In this document: positions 1-8,804 of the stretch, in pieces
Layout: every line of letters starts with the position of its first letter
How positions within the stretch are numbered: the first letter of the stretch is position 1
Assembly: GCF_016863115.1 (NCBI RefSeq)
Contig: NZ_BOOG01000005.1
Coordinates: forward strand, 1-55,324
DNA: 55,324 nt
Direction of reading: 5' to 3'
DNA from: Sphaerimonospora thailandensis
Lineage (GTDB): Bacteria > Actinomycetota > Actinomycetes > Streptosporangiales > Streptosporangiaceae
The notes under the pieces: generated by a model
The model's database searches: none
Told to the model about the DNA's origin: nothing
The model's input: only the letters and a program-made list of their open reading frames with translations
Translations under genes and position numbers: made by a program

Positions 1-786
1 GGATCCCGCCGCAAGCCGATGGCGCTGGTCCGGGAGATTCTCCGTTCCGACCTGCGGGACCTGACCGTGGCCTCCTACGGCGGCCCCGACGTGGGGCTGC
101 TCTGCGCGGCCGGCAAGGTACGCAAGGTCGTCTTCGGGTTCGTGTCCCTGGACTCCATCGCCCTGGACCCGCACTTCCGGGCCGCACGGCAGACGGGCGC
201 GGTGGAGGTCGCCGAGTACGACGAGGGCATGCTGCAGTGGGGCCTGTACGCGGCGGGCCTGAAACTGCCGTTCCTGCCGACCCGCGCGGGGCTCGGCTCG
301 GACGTCACGACCTACAACCCCGGTCTGCGTACGGTCGCCGACCCCTACGGCGGTGACGAGGTGCTGGCCATGCCGGCCCTCCACCTGGACGCCGCACTGA
401 TCCACATGAACCGGGCCGACATGCACGGAAACGGGCAGTTCCTCGGGCCCGACCCGTACTTCGACGACCTCTACTGCATGGCCGCGGAACAGGCGTTCAT
501 GTCCTGCGAGAAGATCGTGCCGACCGCGGAGCTGACCGGCGCGGCCCACCCGGCCACGTTGAAGATCAACCGGTTGCTGGTGACCGGGGTGGTCGAGGCG
601 CCCAATGGCGCCCATTTCACCTCATGCGTGCCGGATTACGACCGGGACGAGGCCTTCCAGCGGGAGTACGCCACAGCGGCGGCAGACCCCGAGCGCTGGC
701 GGGAATTCCAGGACCGCTACCTGAGCGGATCCGAATCGGACTACCAGGCGGCCGTGGCGGCCCGCCGTCAGGAGGTGTCGGCATGA
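1..786 (+). CDS. ipdA: IpdA-like CoA-transferase-family subunit, 5' end cut by window
   Basis: This is the alpha subunit of the IpdAB pair. In mycobacteria and rhodococci IpdAB has a CoA-transferase fold but acts as a hydrolase that opens the last steroid ring (ring C of COCHEA-CoA) during cholesterol/HIP catabolism in the cytoplasm. The reading frame is open from base 1 and begins GSRRKPMALVREILRSD, which matches an internal stretch I recall from mycobacterial IpdA. The ATG at base 19 is therefore probably internal and about 20-30 N-terminal residues lie outside the window. Family-like segments include TVASYGGPDVGLLC, GFVSLDS and HFTSCVPDYDRDEAFQ. The stop overlaps the ipdB start (ATGA), which indicates translational coupling. 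Recognition rests on remembered homologues, not a search. Confidence 0.9.
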   Translation, partial: GSRRKPMALVREILRSDLRDLTVASYGGPDVGLLCAAGKVRKVVFGFVSLDSIALDPHFRAARQTGAVEVAEYDEGMLQWGLYAAGLKLPFLPTRAGLGSDVTTYNPGLRTVADPYGGDEVLAMPALHLDAALIHMNRADMHGNGQFLGPDPYFDDLYCMAAEQAFMSCEKIVPTAELTGAAHPATLKINRLLVTGVVEAPNGAHFTSCVPDYDRDEAFQREYATAAADPERWREFQDRYLSGSESDYQAAVAARRQEVSA

Positions 787-1583
787 CCAGTGTGATGCCC
801 TCGGGTGCCCCCGCGACCGCGGACGCCGCCGGAGTGAGCCGCGCCGAGGTGTGCGTCGTCGCGTGCGCCGACGCCTTCCGCGACAACGGCGAGATGATCG
901 CCAGCGCGTTCGGCACCGTACCCGCCATCGCCGTCCGGCTGGCCCGGCACACCTTCTCCCCCGACCTGCTGATCTCCGACGGAGAAGCCCACATGCTGCG
1001 CGGCACCTGGCCGGTCGGCACCCCCGCCGAGGGCGAGATCGAGGCGTGGACTCCGTTCCGTACGATCTTCGATCTGGTCTGGTACGGCAAGCGGCACGTC
1101 ATGATGATCCCCAGCCAGGTCGACCGATACGGCAGCACCAACATCTCGATGGTCGGCGACTACCACCGGCCCAAGGTGCAACTGCTCGGCGTGCGCGGCG
1201 CTCCCGGCAACAGCGTCTACCACCCGACCAGCTACTGGGTTCCCAAGCACAGCACCCGGGTGTTCGTGCCGAAGGTCGACATGGTCTGCGGGGTGGGCAA
1301 CGACCGGGCGGCCGAGGCCGGCCCGGCCGCGAGCCGCTACCACGACCTGCGCCGGATCGTCACCAACCTGGCGGTCTTCGACTACCACCCCGACCATGGC
1401 CCGCTCCGCCTGGCCTCGGTGCATCCGGGAGTGACGGTGGAGCAGGTGCAGGAGGCCACCGGCTTCCCGCTGGACGTCGCGGGCGACGTACCGCAGACCC
1501 GGCTGCCCACCGAGGACGAGCTGCACCTGATCCGCGAGGTGCTGGACCCGCGCGGGCTGCGCGACCGGGAGGTGACCGGATGA
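783..1583 (+). CDS. ipdB: IpdB-like CoA-transferase-family subunit
   Basis: This is the beta subunit partner of IpdA, 266 aa. I chose the ATG at 783 because it overlaps the ipdA stop by four bases; the frame stays open further upstream, but that part lies inside ipdA. Recognisable segments are DNGEMIASAFGTVPAIAVRLA near the N-terminus, SDGEAHML, YGSTNISMVGDYHRPKVQL in the middle, and a C-terminal region ending in a conserved VTVEQVQEATGF-type stretch common to CoA-transferase beta subunits. Together the two subunits should form the ring-opening hydrolase of the KstR2-controlled pathway. Its own stop overlaps the next start (ATGA). No frameshift or missing segment is apparent. Confidence 0.9.
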   Translation: MTSVMPSGAPATADAAGVSRAEVCVVACADAFRDNGEMIASAFGTVPAIAVRLARHTFSPDLLISDGEAHMLRGTWPVGTPAEGEIEAWTPFRTIFDLVWYGKRHVMMIPSQVDRYGSTNISMVGDYHRPKVQLLGVRGAPGNSVYHPTSYWVPKHSTRVFVPKVDMVCGVGNDRAAEAGPAASRYHDLRRIVTNLAVFDYHPDHGPLRLASVHPGVTVEQVQEATGFPLDVAGDVPQTRLPTEDELHLIREVLDPRGLRDREVTG

Positions 1584-2635
1584 CCGCTGTTCTGCACACC
1601 AGGGCGTGCGAGCTGTTCGGGGTGAAATACCCGATCGTGCAGACCGGGATGGGTTATGTCTCAGACCCCGCCCTGACCGCGGCCACCGCCAACGCCGGCG
1701 GTCTGGGCATCCTGTCGGCCGGCCTGCTGTCGTACGAGGAACTCGTCACGGCCATCGAGACGATCCAGGCCAAGACCGACAATCCCTTCGGCGTCAACAT
1801 CCGCGCCGACCAGCCGGACGTCGAACGCCGCATCGACCTGCTGATCTCGACCGGGGTGAAGGTCGCCTCGTTCGCGTTGGCGCCCCGGCAGGACCTGATC
1901 GCCAAGTGCAAGGACGCCGGCCTGGTCGTGGTGCCGTCGATCGGCGCCCGCCGCCACGCGGAGAAGGTCGCGGCCTGGGGGGTGGACGCCGTCATCGTTC
2001 AGGGTGGCGAAGGCGGCGGCCACACCGGCGGCGTCCCGACCAGCCTGCTGCTGCCGCAGGTCGTCGACGCCGTCGACATCCCGGTGATCGGGGCCGGCGG
2101 CTTCTTCGACGGCCGCGGCCTGGTCGCCGCCCTGTCCTACGGCGCGGCCGGCATCGCAATGGGCACCCGCTTCCTGCTGACCACCGACTCCCCGGTCGCG
2201 CAGGCGGTGAAGGAGGTCTACCTGTCCAAGACGGTGAACGACACCGTGCTGACCACCGAGGTGGACGGGGTGCCCCAGCGGGTGCTGCGGGCCGGCACCA
2301 TCGACAGGCTGCTGCGGACCTCGGGGCCGGGACGGCTGCTGCGGGCCGCCCGGAACGGCGTCGCGTTCCAGAAGATCTCCGGCACCCGGTGGTCGGACAT
2401 CATCCGGGAAGGCCTGGCGATGAAGAAGAGCCGCGATCTGACCTGGAGCCAGGTGGTGATGGCCGCCAACGCCCCCATGCTCTACCGGGCCGCGCTGCTG
2501 GAGGGCCGCCCCGACATCGGGGTGATGGCCACCGGACAGGTCGTCGGCCTGATCGACGACCTGCCGAGCTGCCGGGAGCTGATCGACAGGATCATGGCCG
2601 AGGCCGAGGACGTGCTGCGCCGGCTCGGCGCCTGA
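1580..2635 (+). CDS. ipdC: IpdC-like flavin-dependent reductase (nitronate-monooxygenase fold)
   Basis: The 351-aa protein belongs to the 2-nitropropane-dioxygenase/nitronate monooxygenase TIM-barrel family. It starts at the ATG overlapping the ipdB stop. Signature stretches are YPIVQTGMGY near the N-terminus, GGLGILSAG, the glycine-rich QGGEGGGHTGG (about residues 138-148) and VIGAGGFFDGRG, which form the FMN phosphate-binding region. In the steroid pathway IpdC works on the hydrindane CoA thioester (5-OH-HIC-CoA branch) before IpdAB ring opening. Position directly after ipdAB is the order seen in mycobacteria, which strengthens the assignment over a generic nitronate monooxygenase. The stop is followed by 89 bp before the next gene. 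Confidence 0.88.
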   Translation: MTAVLHTRACELFGVKYPIVQTGMGYVSDPALTAATANAGGLGILSAGLLSYEELVTAIETIQAKTDNPFGVNIRADQPDVERRIDLLISTGVKVASFALAPRQDLIAKCKDAGLVVVPSIGARRHAEKVAAWGVDAVIVQGGEGGGHTGGVPTSLLLPQVVDAVDIPVIGAGGFFDGRGLVAALSYGAAGIAMGTRFLLTTDSPVAQAVKEVYLSKTVNDTVLTTEVDGVPQRVLRAGTIDRLLRTSGPGRLLRAARNGVAFQKISGTRWSDIIREGLAMKKSRDLTWSQVVMAANAPMLYRAALLEGRPDIGVMATGQVVGLIDDLPSCRELIDRIMAEAEDVLRRLGA

Positions 2636-2724
2636 CGTCCCGGCACCGGTGCCTCCCGCCCCAGCACCGTCACTTGAACAGCCGTCGCCTTGAACAACCG
2701 AACTCTTATCAGGAGGACTGCCAC

Positions 2725-3600
2725 ATGTCCGCATTGAACGACCGCGTCGTGGTGATCACTGGTGCCGGTCGCGGGATCGGCCGGGAGCACGCGCTGCTCG
2801 CGGCCGCCGAAGGCGCCAAGGTCGTCGTCAACGACAACGGCGCCGACGCCGACGGCCGCGGCGGTGACCCCGCCTTCGCTCAGGCCGTCGCCGAGGAGAT
2901 CCGGGCCGCCGGCGGGCAGGCGGTGGCCAGCGCCGCCGACGCCGCCACCCTGGAGGGCGCCCGGGAGCTGCTGGAACTGGCCCGCGGCGAGTTCGGCGCC
3001 GTGCACGGCCTGGTCAACAACGCCGGCGTCCTGCGTGACCGGATGTTCGTCAACATGTCCGAAGAGGACTGGGACGCGGTGATCCGCGGCCAGCTGCGCG
3101 CCACGTTCGCGCCCGCCCGGGTCTTCGCCGAGCACTGGCGCAACGAGTCCAAGGCGGGTCGCCGGCCGACCGCCTCGGTGGTCAACGTGCCCTCCACCTC
3201 AGGCCTGATCGGCGCGGTCGGCCAGAGCAACTACGGCGCGGCCAAGGCGGGCATCGCCGCGCTGACGGTGATCCTGGCCCAGGAGCTGGGCCGGTACGGG
3301 GTCCGGGTCAACGCCGTCACCCCGGTCGCCCGCACCCGGATGACCGAGAACGTGCCCGGCATCGCGGAGATGGTGGCCGCGCCGGCCGATCCCGAGGCCT
3401 TCGACGTGTACCACCCCGGCAACGTCTCCCCCCTGGTGGCCTGGCTGCTCACCGAGGACTGCCCGGTCAACGGGCAGGTGTACTACGCCAAGGGCGGCGA
3501 GATCCGGCAGTTCGCCGGCTGGAGCTACGCCTGGACCGTCGACCGGGGCGCCCGCTGGACCGTCGCCGACATCGACAAGGAACTGCGCAGCCGTGGCTGA
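2725..3600 (+). CDS. Short-chain dehydrogenase, Rv3548c-like
   Basis: This 291-aa classical SDR has the Rossmann motif TGAGRGIG near residue 13, NNAG near residue 95, and the catalytic Ser and YxxxK (NYGAAKAG). The start is fixed by a strong AGGAGG at 2711-2716, eight bases before the ATG. The extended cofactor region (VVVNDNGADADGRGG) and the C-terminal half (VLRDRMF, NVSPLVAWL, GARW) resemble the mycobacterial SDR Rv3548c and the dehydrogenase part of peroxisomal multifunctional enzyme 2. A (3R)-hydroxyacyl-CoA dehydrogenase role therefore fits, acting beside the MaoC hydratases just downstream. The exact substrate is not deducible. KstR2-regulon membership is inferred from operon position only. 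Confidence 0.85.
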   Translation: MSALNDRVVVITGAGRGIGREHALLAAAEGAKVVVNDNGADADGRGGDPAFAQAVAEEIRAAGGQAVASAADAATLEGARELLELARGEFGAVHGLVNNAGVLRDRMFVNMSEEDWDAVIRGQLRATFAPARVFAEHWRNESKAGRRPTASVVNVPSTSGLIGAVGQSNYGAAKAGIAALTVILAQELGRYGVRVNAVTPVARTRMTENVPGIAEMVAAPADPEAFDVYHPGNVSPLVAWLLTEDCPVNGQVYYAKGGEIRQFAGWSYAWTVDRGARWTVADIDKELRSRG

Positions 3601-3656
3601 CCCGACCCTCCTGCCCGAACCCGGCAATCGGCGCGTGTGACCCGAAGGAGCACCAG

Positions 3657-4106
3657 ATGGCCAATCCCAATGCCGTCGGCACGCAGGGCGTCCCGTTCCG
3701 GATGGACGTGGAGCGCGGCAAGATCCGCGAGTTCGCCCGCGCCACCGGATCGACCGACCCGGCGTACCTGGACGCCGAGCGGCCCGTCGTCCCGCCGACG
3801 TTCCTGACCACGACGTTCTTCTGGCAGACGGGCGATGCCAACCCCTGGTCGGCCGTGGAGCTGGACCAGAAGCGCGGCCTGCACGCCGAGCAGGAGTACA
3901 CGTTCTTCGGGCCGCCGCCGAGCGCCGGCACCCGCCTGACCTGTCAGTCGCACATCAGCGAGATCTACACCAAGCAGGGCCGCCGCGGCGGTGAGCTGAC
4001 GTTCGCCGTGATGATCACGGAGTTCCGCGACGAGACCGGCCGCCTGGTCGCCCAGGCCAAGCTGACCGGCGTCGAGACCGCACGACCCCCGGCGGAGGAG
4101 TCATGA
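3657..4106 (+). CDS. MaoC N-terminal/FAS1-like hydratase subunit
   Basis: A 149-aa hot-dog-fold protein. It begins with a segment (FRMDVERGKIREFARATG, then VVPPTFLTT) typical of the MaoC_dehydrat_N / FAS1-type dehydratase family, and has GLHAEQEYTFF in the middle. Such subunits lack the full catalytic Asp/His set and pair with a catalytic MaoC partner, as in ChsH1-ChsH2 or HtdXY. The partner here is the next gene, whose start overlaps this stop (ATGA). The likely role is the structural or substrate-binding half of a heteromeric 2-enoyl-CoA hydratase. Start ATG 3657 has a GAAGGAG Shine-Dalgarno at 3643-3649. Confidence 0.82.
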   Translation: MANPNAVGTQGVPFRMDVERGKIREFARATGSTDPAYLDAERPVVPPTFLTTTFFWQTGDANPWSAVELDQKRGLHAEQEYTFFGPPPSAGTRLTCQSHISEIYTKQGRRGGELTFAVMITEFRDETGRLVAQAKLTGVETARPPAEES

Positions 4107-4531
4107 CCGTTCCCGCAGCACCCGACCCGTGGGTGGTCGGCCCGGTGACCCGTACCGACTTCGTCCGCTACCAGGGCGCGTCGGGGGACATGAACCCGAT
4201 CCATCACGACGAGGAGTTCGCCAGGGCCGCCGGCTTCCCGACCCCGTTTTCTGTGGGGATGTGGCAGGCGAGCCTGCTGGGCACCTACGCGACGAACTGG
4301 CTGGGCGCCGAGAACGTGCGCAACTTCCGGATCCGCTTCCTGGAGCAGGTCTGGCCCGGCGACGTGCTCACCTGCGGCGGCGAGGTGGTGCGCGAGTACG
4401 ACCACGAGGGCGAACGGCGGGTGGACATCGAGCTGACCTGCCGCCGCCAGACCGGCGGCAAGGCCGTGACGGCCTGGTCGACGTTCGTGCTGCCCGGCGC
4501 ACAGCCCGATGGGGAGGCGGACGGCGCGTGA
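4103..4531 (+). CDS. MaoC-like (R)-specific enoyl-CoA hydratase subunit
   Basis: A 142-aa hot-dog protein with the hydratase-2 signature: [18 protein letters not shown] contains the D-x-N-P-x-H motif that supplies the catalytic Asp and His in (R)-hydratases. A conserved [15 protein letters not shown] helix follows. It is translationally coupled to the FAS1-like subunit before it and to the oxidoreductase after it (GTGA overlap). Together with the preceding protein it probably hydrates a steroid-derived 2-enoyl-CoA to a 3-hydroxyacyl-CoA that the upstream SDR can oxidise. The family assignment is firm; the substrate is inferred from the cluster. Confidence 0.87.
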   Translation: MTVPAAPDPWVVGPVTRTDFVRYQGASGDMNPIHHDEEFARAAGFPTPFSVGMWQASLLGTYATNWLGAENVRNFRIRFLEQVWPGDVLTCGGEVVREYDHEGERRVDIELTCRRQTGGKAVTAWSTFVLPGAQPDGEADGA

Positions 4532-5510
4532 AGGCGATGCTGTGCCGCGAGCTCGGCGGGCCGGAGAACCTGCTGGCGGCCGAGGTGCCCGACCTCGTCG
4601 CGGGGCCCGGCCAGGTCGTGGTGGACGTACGGTCCGCCGGGGTGAACTTCCCCGACGGGCTGATCGTCGCCGGCACCTACCAGACCAAGCCGCCGCTGCC
4701 GTTCAGCCCGGGCTCGGAGGTGGCCGGCGTCGTCCGCGCGGTCGGCGAGGGGGTGACCGGACCCGCCCCGGGCGATCGGGTCATGGCCTTCTGCGGCATC
4801 GGCGGGTACGCCGAACAGGTCGTCGTCACCGCCGAGCGGGTGCACCCGATCCCCGACGACATGGACCTGGACCACGCAGCGGCCTTCCCCGTGGTCTACG
4901 GCACCTCCTACCACGGGCTGGTCGACCGGGCACGGCTGCGGTCAGGCGAGACCCTGCTGGTGCTGGGCGCCTCCGGCGGGGTCGGGCTGACCGCCGTGCA
5001 GATCGGCAAGGTCCTCGGCGCCCGGGTGATCGCGGCCGCTTCCAGCGAGGAGAAGCTGAACCTGTGCGCCGAGCACGGGGCCGACGAGCTGATCGACTAC
5101 CGGGAGACCGACCTGGCCTCGCGGCTGAAAGAGATCACCGGCGGCGCCGGGGTGGACGTGGTGTACGACCCGGTCGGCGGCACGGCGGCCGACACCGCGG
5201 TGCGGGCGCTGGCCTGGGGCGGCCGGTACCTGACCGTCGGCTACGCCTCCGGCGACATCCCCCGGGTGGGGATGAACCGGCTGCTGCTGAAGGAGGGCGA
5301 GCTGCTCGGCGTCCTGTGGGGCGCGTGGGCCGGCCGCAATCCCGGGGCCAACGCCGAGAACATGTCCCGGCTGCTGGAGTGGTATTCCGCGGGCCTGCTG
5401 CGTCCGCACATCGACCGCCGCTATCCGCTGGCCGAGGCGGCCGCCGCACTCGCCGTGGTGATGAACCGCGAGGCAAAAGGAAAGATCGTCCTTCGAACCG
5501 GAGAGATGCC

Positions 5511-5514
<4 letters not shown>
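4528..5514 (+). CDS. NADPH:quinone oxidoreductase / MDR-family reductase
   Basis: A 328-aa zinc-free medium-chain dehydrogenase/reductase of the quinone oxidoreductase type. It starts at the GTG overlapping the hydratase stop. Visible features are the GroES-like N-terminal half ([25 protein letters not shown]), the hinge segment [20 protein letters not shown], and the nucleotide-binding [18 protein letters not shown] (around residues 148-165). No Cys/His zinc ligand pattern of alcohol dehydrogenases is present. Relatives reduce quinones or 2-enoyl-CoA/enone substrates with NADPH, so an enoyl-CoA or enone reductase in steroid side- or ring-chain metabolism is plausible. It is coupled to the next gene by an ATGA overlap. 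Confidence 0.85.
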
Positions 5515-6785
<1,271 letters not shown>

Positions 6786-6806
6786 TTTCGGATCAATCCG
6801 TCTGGA

Positions 6807-6834
6807 CGCCGGGGGGACGGGAGTCCCTCCGGCG
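6807..6834 (+). terminator. Hairpin after the ipd operon
   Basis: A 12-bp stem (one G-U) with a GGGA loop begins 22 bp after the acyl-CoA dehydrogenase stop. The left arm is CGCCGGGGGGAC and the right arm GTCCCTCCGGCG. No T-tract follows, which is common in high-GC actinomycetes. It probably ends the plus-strand transcript before the convergent minus-strand operon. Confidence 0.7.
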
Positions 6835-6907
6835 CGGTGCGGGACCGCGAGGAGCCGACCACCGATGACGCATGCCTTGAATTCCGGCGAGAACCACCAC
6901 CACGTGT

Positions 6908-6945
6908 CTCCTCCGCTCCCTTGATAACTGAAGCGAGCGGAGGAG
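6908..6945 (-). terminator. Inverted repeat ending the minus-strand operon
   Basis: A perfect 11-bp inverted repeat (CTCCTCCGCTC / GAGCGGAGGAG) with a 16-nt loop lies 19 bp past the stop of the minus-strand TIM-barrel gene. With the hairpin at 6807-6834 it separates two convergent operons. The loop is long for an intrinsic terminator, so a binding site is an alternative. Confidence 0.55.
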
Positions 6946-6964
6946 TCACTTCGTTGGAGCAGCC

Positions 6965-7774
6965 TCAGCCCGTGCGTCCCAGGCGCGTCGCCGTCCAGGA
7001 CACGCCGCGGGTCAGCGCGCTCTCGGCCCCTTCGGCGTCGATCGCCGGCCCGGCGAGCTCGACGTCCACGGTTCCCCGGTAGCCGTCCGCCAGCGTGTCG
7101 TCGAGCAGCCTGGCCATCGGCAGGTCCGCGTCGCCGGGAACCCAGCGGTTCGGAAAGCTCAACGTGCCGACCTTGAAGTCGCTCACCTGCAGCAGCCGGA
7201 TCCGGTCGACCTCCGCGCGCAAGGTCGACCGCAGCCCGGCCTCCTGCCAGCAGCAGTACAGGTCGACGCACAGCCCCACATCGAGCCTGCGGGCCAGTTC
7301 GGCCGCGTCCCGGACGGTGTGGATGAAGCTCAGGTCGCACCGCACCGACATCGTGTTCTCCAGGGCCAGCGCGATCCCCGCCTCACCCGCGTGTTCGACC
7401 GCCGGCGCCATCCGGCGGGTGAACCGGGCCGCGGCCTCCTCCCAGGACAGATCTCCCGACGGTCCCACGGTCAGGTACACCGTACGGGCACCGATCCGTT
7501 CCGCCGCGTCCACCGCGGCCATCAGGCTGCGCACCTGCGCGGTCCAGCCGTCGCCGTCGTCGGGATCGGCGGTGAACGGGTGCACCAGGTATTCGACGTC
7601 CACGCCGCTGCGGCCGATCACGTCGTAGGCGGCCGGCCAACCGCAGGTGGCGAGCTTCGGCACGGTGAGGCCGACCAGGTCCGTACCGGTACGCCGGTAC
7701 ATCTCGAGCTCCTCCGGCAGCGGCCAGGAGACCGCCGCCATGCCGCTCACGCAGATCCGGTTGCCGTAGGTCAT
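6965..7774 (-). CDS. Sugar-phosphate isomerase/epimerase-like TIM-barrel protein
   Basis: A 269-aa protein of the xylose-isomerase-like TIM-barrel superfamily (AP_endonuc_2 type). I use the ATG at 7774, which overlaps the stop of the SnoaL-like remnant upstream. The frame is open further upstream, but those 54 codons read through that remnant in another frame. Barrel strands with metal-ligand candidates are visible: ARTVYLTVGP, IALALENTMSVRCDLSF (Glu), VGLCVDLYCCWQEAG (Asp) and LLQVSDFKVGTL (Asp), then YRGTVDVELAG. The family isomerises or dehydrates sugars and inositols. What it does in a steroid locus is unknown. It is last in the minus-strand operon. Confidence 0.7.
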   Translation of the reverse strand: MTYGNRICVSGMAAVSWPLPEELEMYRRTGTDLVGLTVPKLATCGWPAAYDVIGRSGVDVEYLVHPFTADPDDGDGWTAQVRSLMAAVDAAERIGARTVYLTVGPSGDLSWEEAAARFTRRMAPAVEHAGEAGIALALENTMSVRCDLSFIHTVRDAAELARRLDVGLCVDLYCCWQEAGLRSTLRAEVDRIRLLQVSDFKVGTLSFPNRWVPGDADLPMARLLDDTLADGYRGTVDVELAGPAIDAEGAESALTRGVSWTATRLGRTG

Positions 7775-7943
7775 CCGGCACGGCTCACACGTCGCCGGAT
7801 CCGCCACCCGTCGAGGGTACGGACGAACTCGTCGGGTAGACCGTGCGGTAATCGTCGGGGTCGCCCTCGTCGGAGAGTCGCGCGGCACGCCCGATGAGTC
7901 CCCTGATGAGCAGGTCGTCGTTGGTCTGGCCGACATCCGTCAT
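7771..7943 (-). pseudogene. Remnant of a SnoaL/NTF2-like gene with internal deletion
   Basis: An ATG at 7943 opens a 52-codon frame whose first 32 residues (NDDLLIRGLIGRAARLSDEGDPDDY) look like the N-terminus of a SnoaL-like protein. It soon runs out of family-like sequence and stops at 7785. In the next frame, immediately after, is DEFVRTLDGWRIRRRV, which looks like the C-terminus of the same family and stops at 7771-7773, overlapping the next ATG. The usual 80 or so central codons are missing and the two ends are out of frame. The simplest reading is a deletion that destroyed a small steroid isomerase/dehydratase-fold gene sitting between an SDR and the TIM-barrel gene. The family call rests on two short segments. 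Confidence 0.6.
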
Positions 7944-8005
7944 TCCACCACCTCGTTATCCGAAATTCTGGTCGCGAGCATCTTCGTCTCCCCCGCACTG
8001 ACGGG

Positions 8006-8788
8006 TCAGGCGGTGACGTGGGGGATGGCCAGCAGGCCGGTGGTCCCCCCGTCCACCGGAACGGTGATGCCGTTGACGTACGCTGCCGCGTCACCGGCCA
8101 GGAAGGCGGCCACATGGGCGATGTCCTGGTCGGTGCCGAGGCGGCCCGACGGGATCTGGCTGAAGTAGTCCTCGTCGGAGCCGGGCAACGCGTTCAGCCA
8201 CTGCCGGAAGCCGTGGGTGTCCATGGATCCGGGCGAGATCGCGACGGCCCGGATGCCGTACCGGCCGTACTCCGCGGCGACGCTGCGGGTCAACGCGATG
8301 ATCCCTGCCTTCGCGGCCCCGTAGATCCCCAGCCCCGGCACCGCCCCGATGCCGCCGCCCGACGTCGTGGAGAGGATGACCCCGGACCTCTGTTCCATCA
8401 TCACCGGCAGGGCCGCCCGGACCCCGTAGAACATCGACCCGAGGTTCAGTTCGACGATGTGGTGGAACTGCTCCGAGGTCACCTCGTGGACCGGGGCGGG
8501 GGTGGTGCCGCCCGCGTGGTTGAACATGACGTCGAGGCGGCCGTACCGCTCGACGGCGACGTCGACCAGGTGGGCGACCTGCTCCTGTGCGGTCACGTCG
8601 GCGGGGACGGCCACCGCGGTCCCCCCGGAGCCGGTGATGGCGTCCGCGGTGTCTGCCGCGGTCGCCGGGTCGATGTCGCTGACCACGACGCTCGCGCCCT
8701 CCGCCGCGAACAGTACGGCGCTGGCCCGTCCGATGCCGCGGCCGGCTCCGGTGATGACGGCGACCTTGCCCCGCAACGACTCACGCAT
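8006..8788 (-). CDS. Short-chain dehydrogenase/reductase
   Basis: A 260-aa classical SDR. Rossmann motif TGAGRGIG is near residue 14, and VVVSDID suggests NAD(H) preference (acidic residue after the second strand). The NNAG motif is varied to NHAGG. Catalytic residues are in STTSGGGIG and YGAAKAG, and the family C-terminal GITVPVDGGTT is present. It lies 16 bp downstream of the monooxygenase gene on the same strand, so both are probably one transcript read from the KstR2 box near 13569. A hydroxysteroid or hydroxyacyl-CoA dehydrogenase role fits the locus but the substrate cannot be read from the sequence. Confidence 0.85.
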   Translation of the reverse strand: MRESLRGKVAVITGAGRGIGRASAVLFAAEGASVVVSDIDPATAADTADAITGSGGTAVAVPADVTAQEQVAHLVDVAVERYGRLDVMFNHAGGTTPAPVHEVTSEQFHHIVELNLGSMFYGVRAALPVMMEQRSGVILSTTSGGGIGAVPGLGIYGAAKAGIIALTRSVAAEYGRYGIRAVAISPGSMDTHGFRQWLNALPGSDEDYFSQIPSGRLGTDQDIAHVAAFLAGDAAAYVNGITVPVDGGTTGLLAIPHVTA

Positions 8789-8804
8789 GTTCCGAACCTT
8801 TCGA

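Noticed and set aside
6786-6964. Possible small RNA in the convergent gap
   Set aside because: The two hairpins are explained as terminators of the facing operons and no promoter is evident between them.
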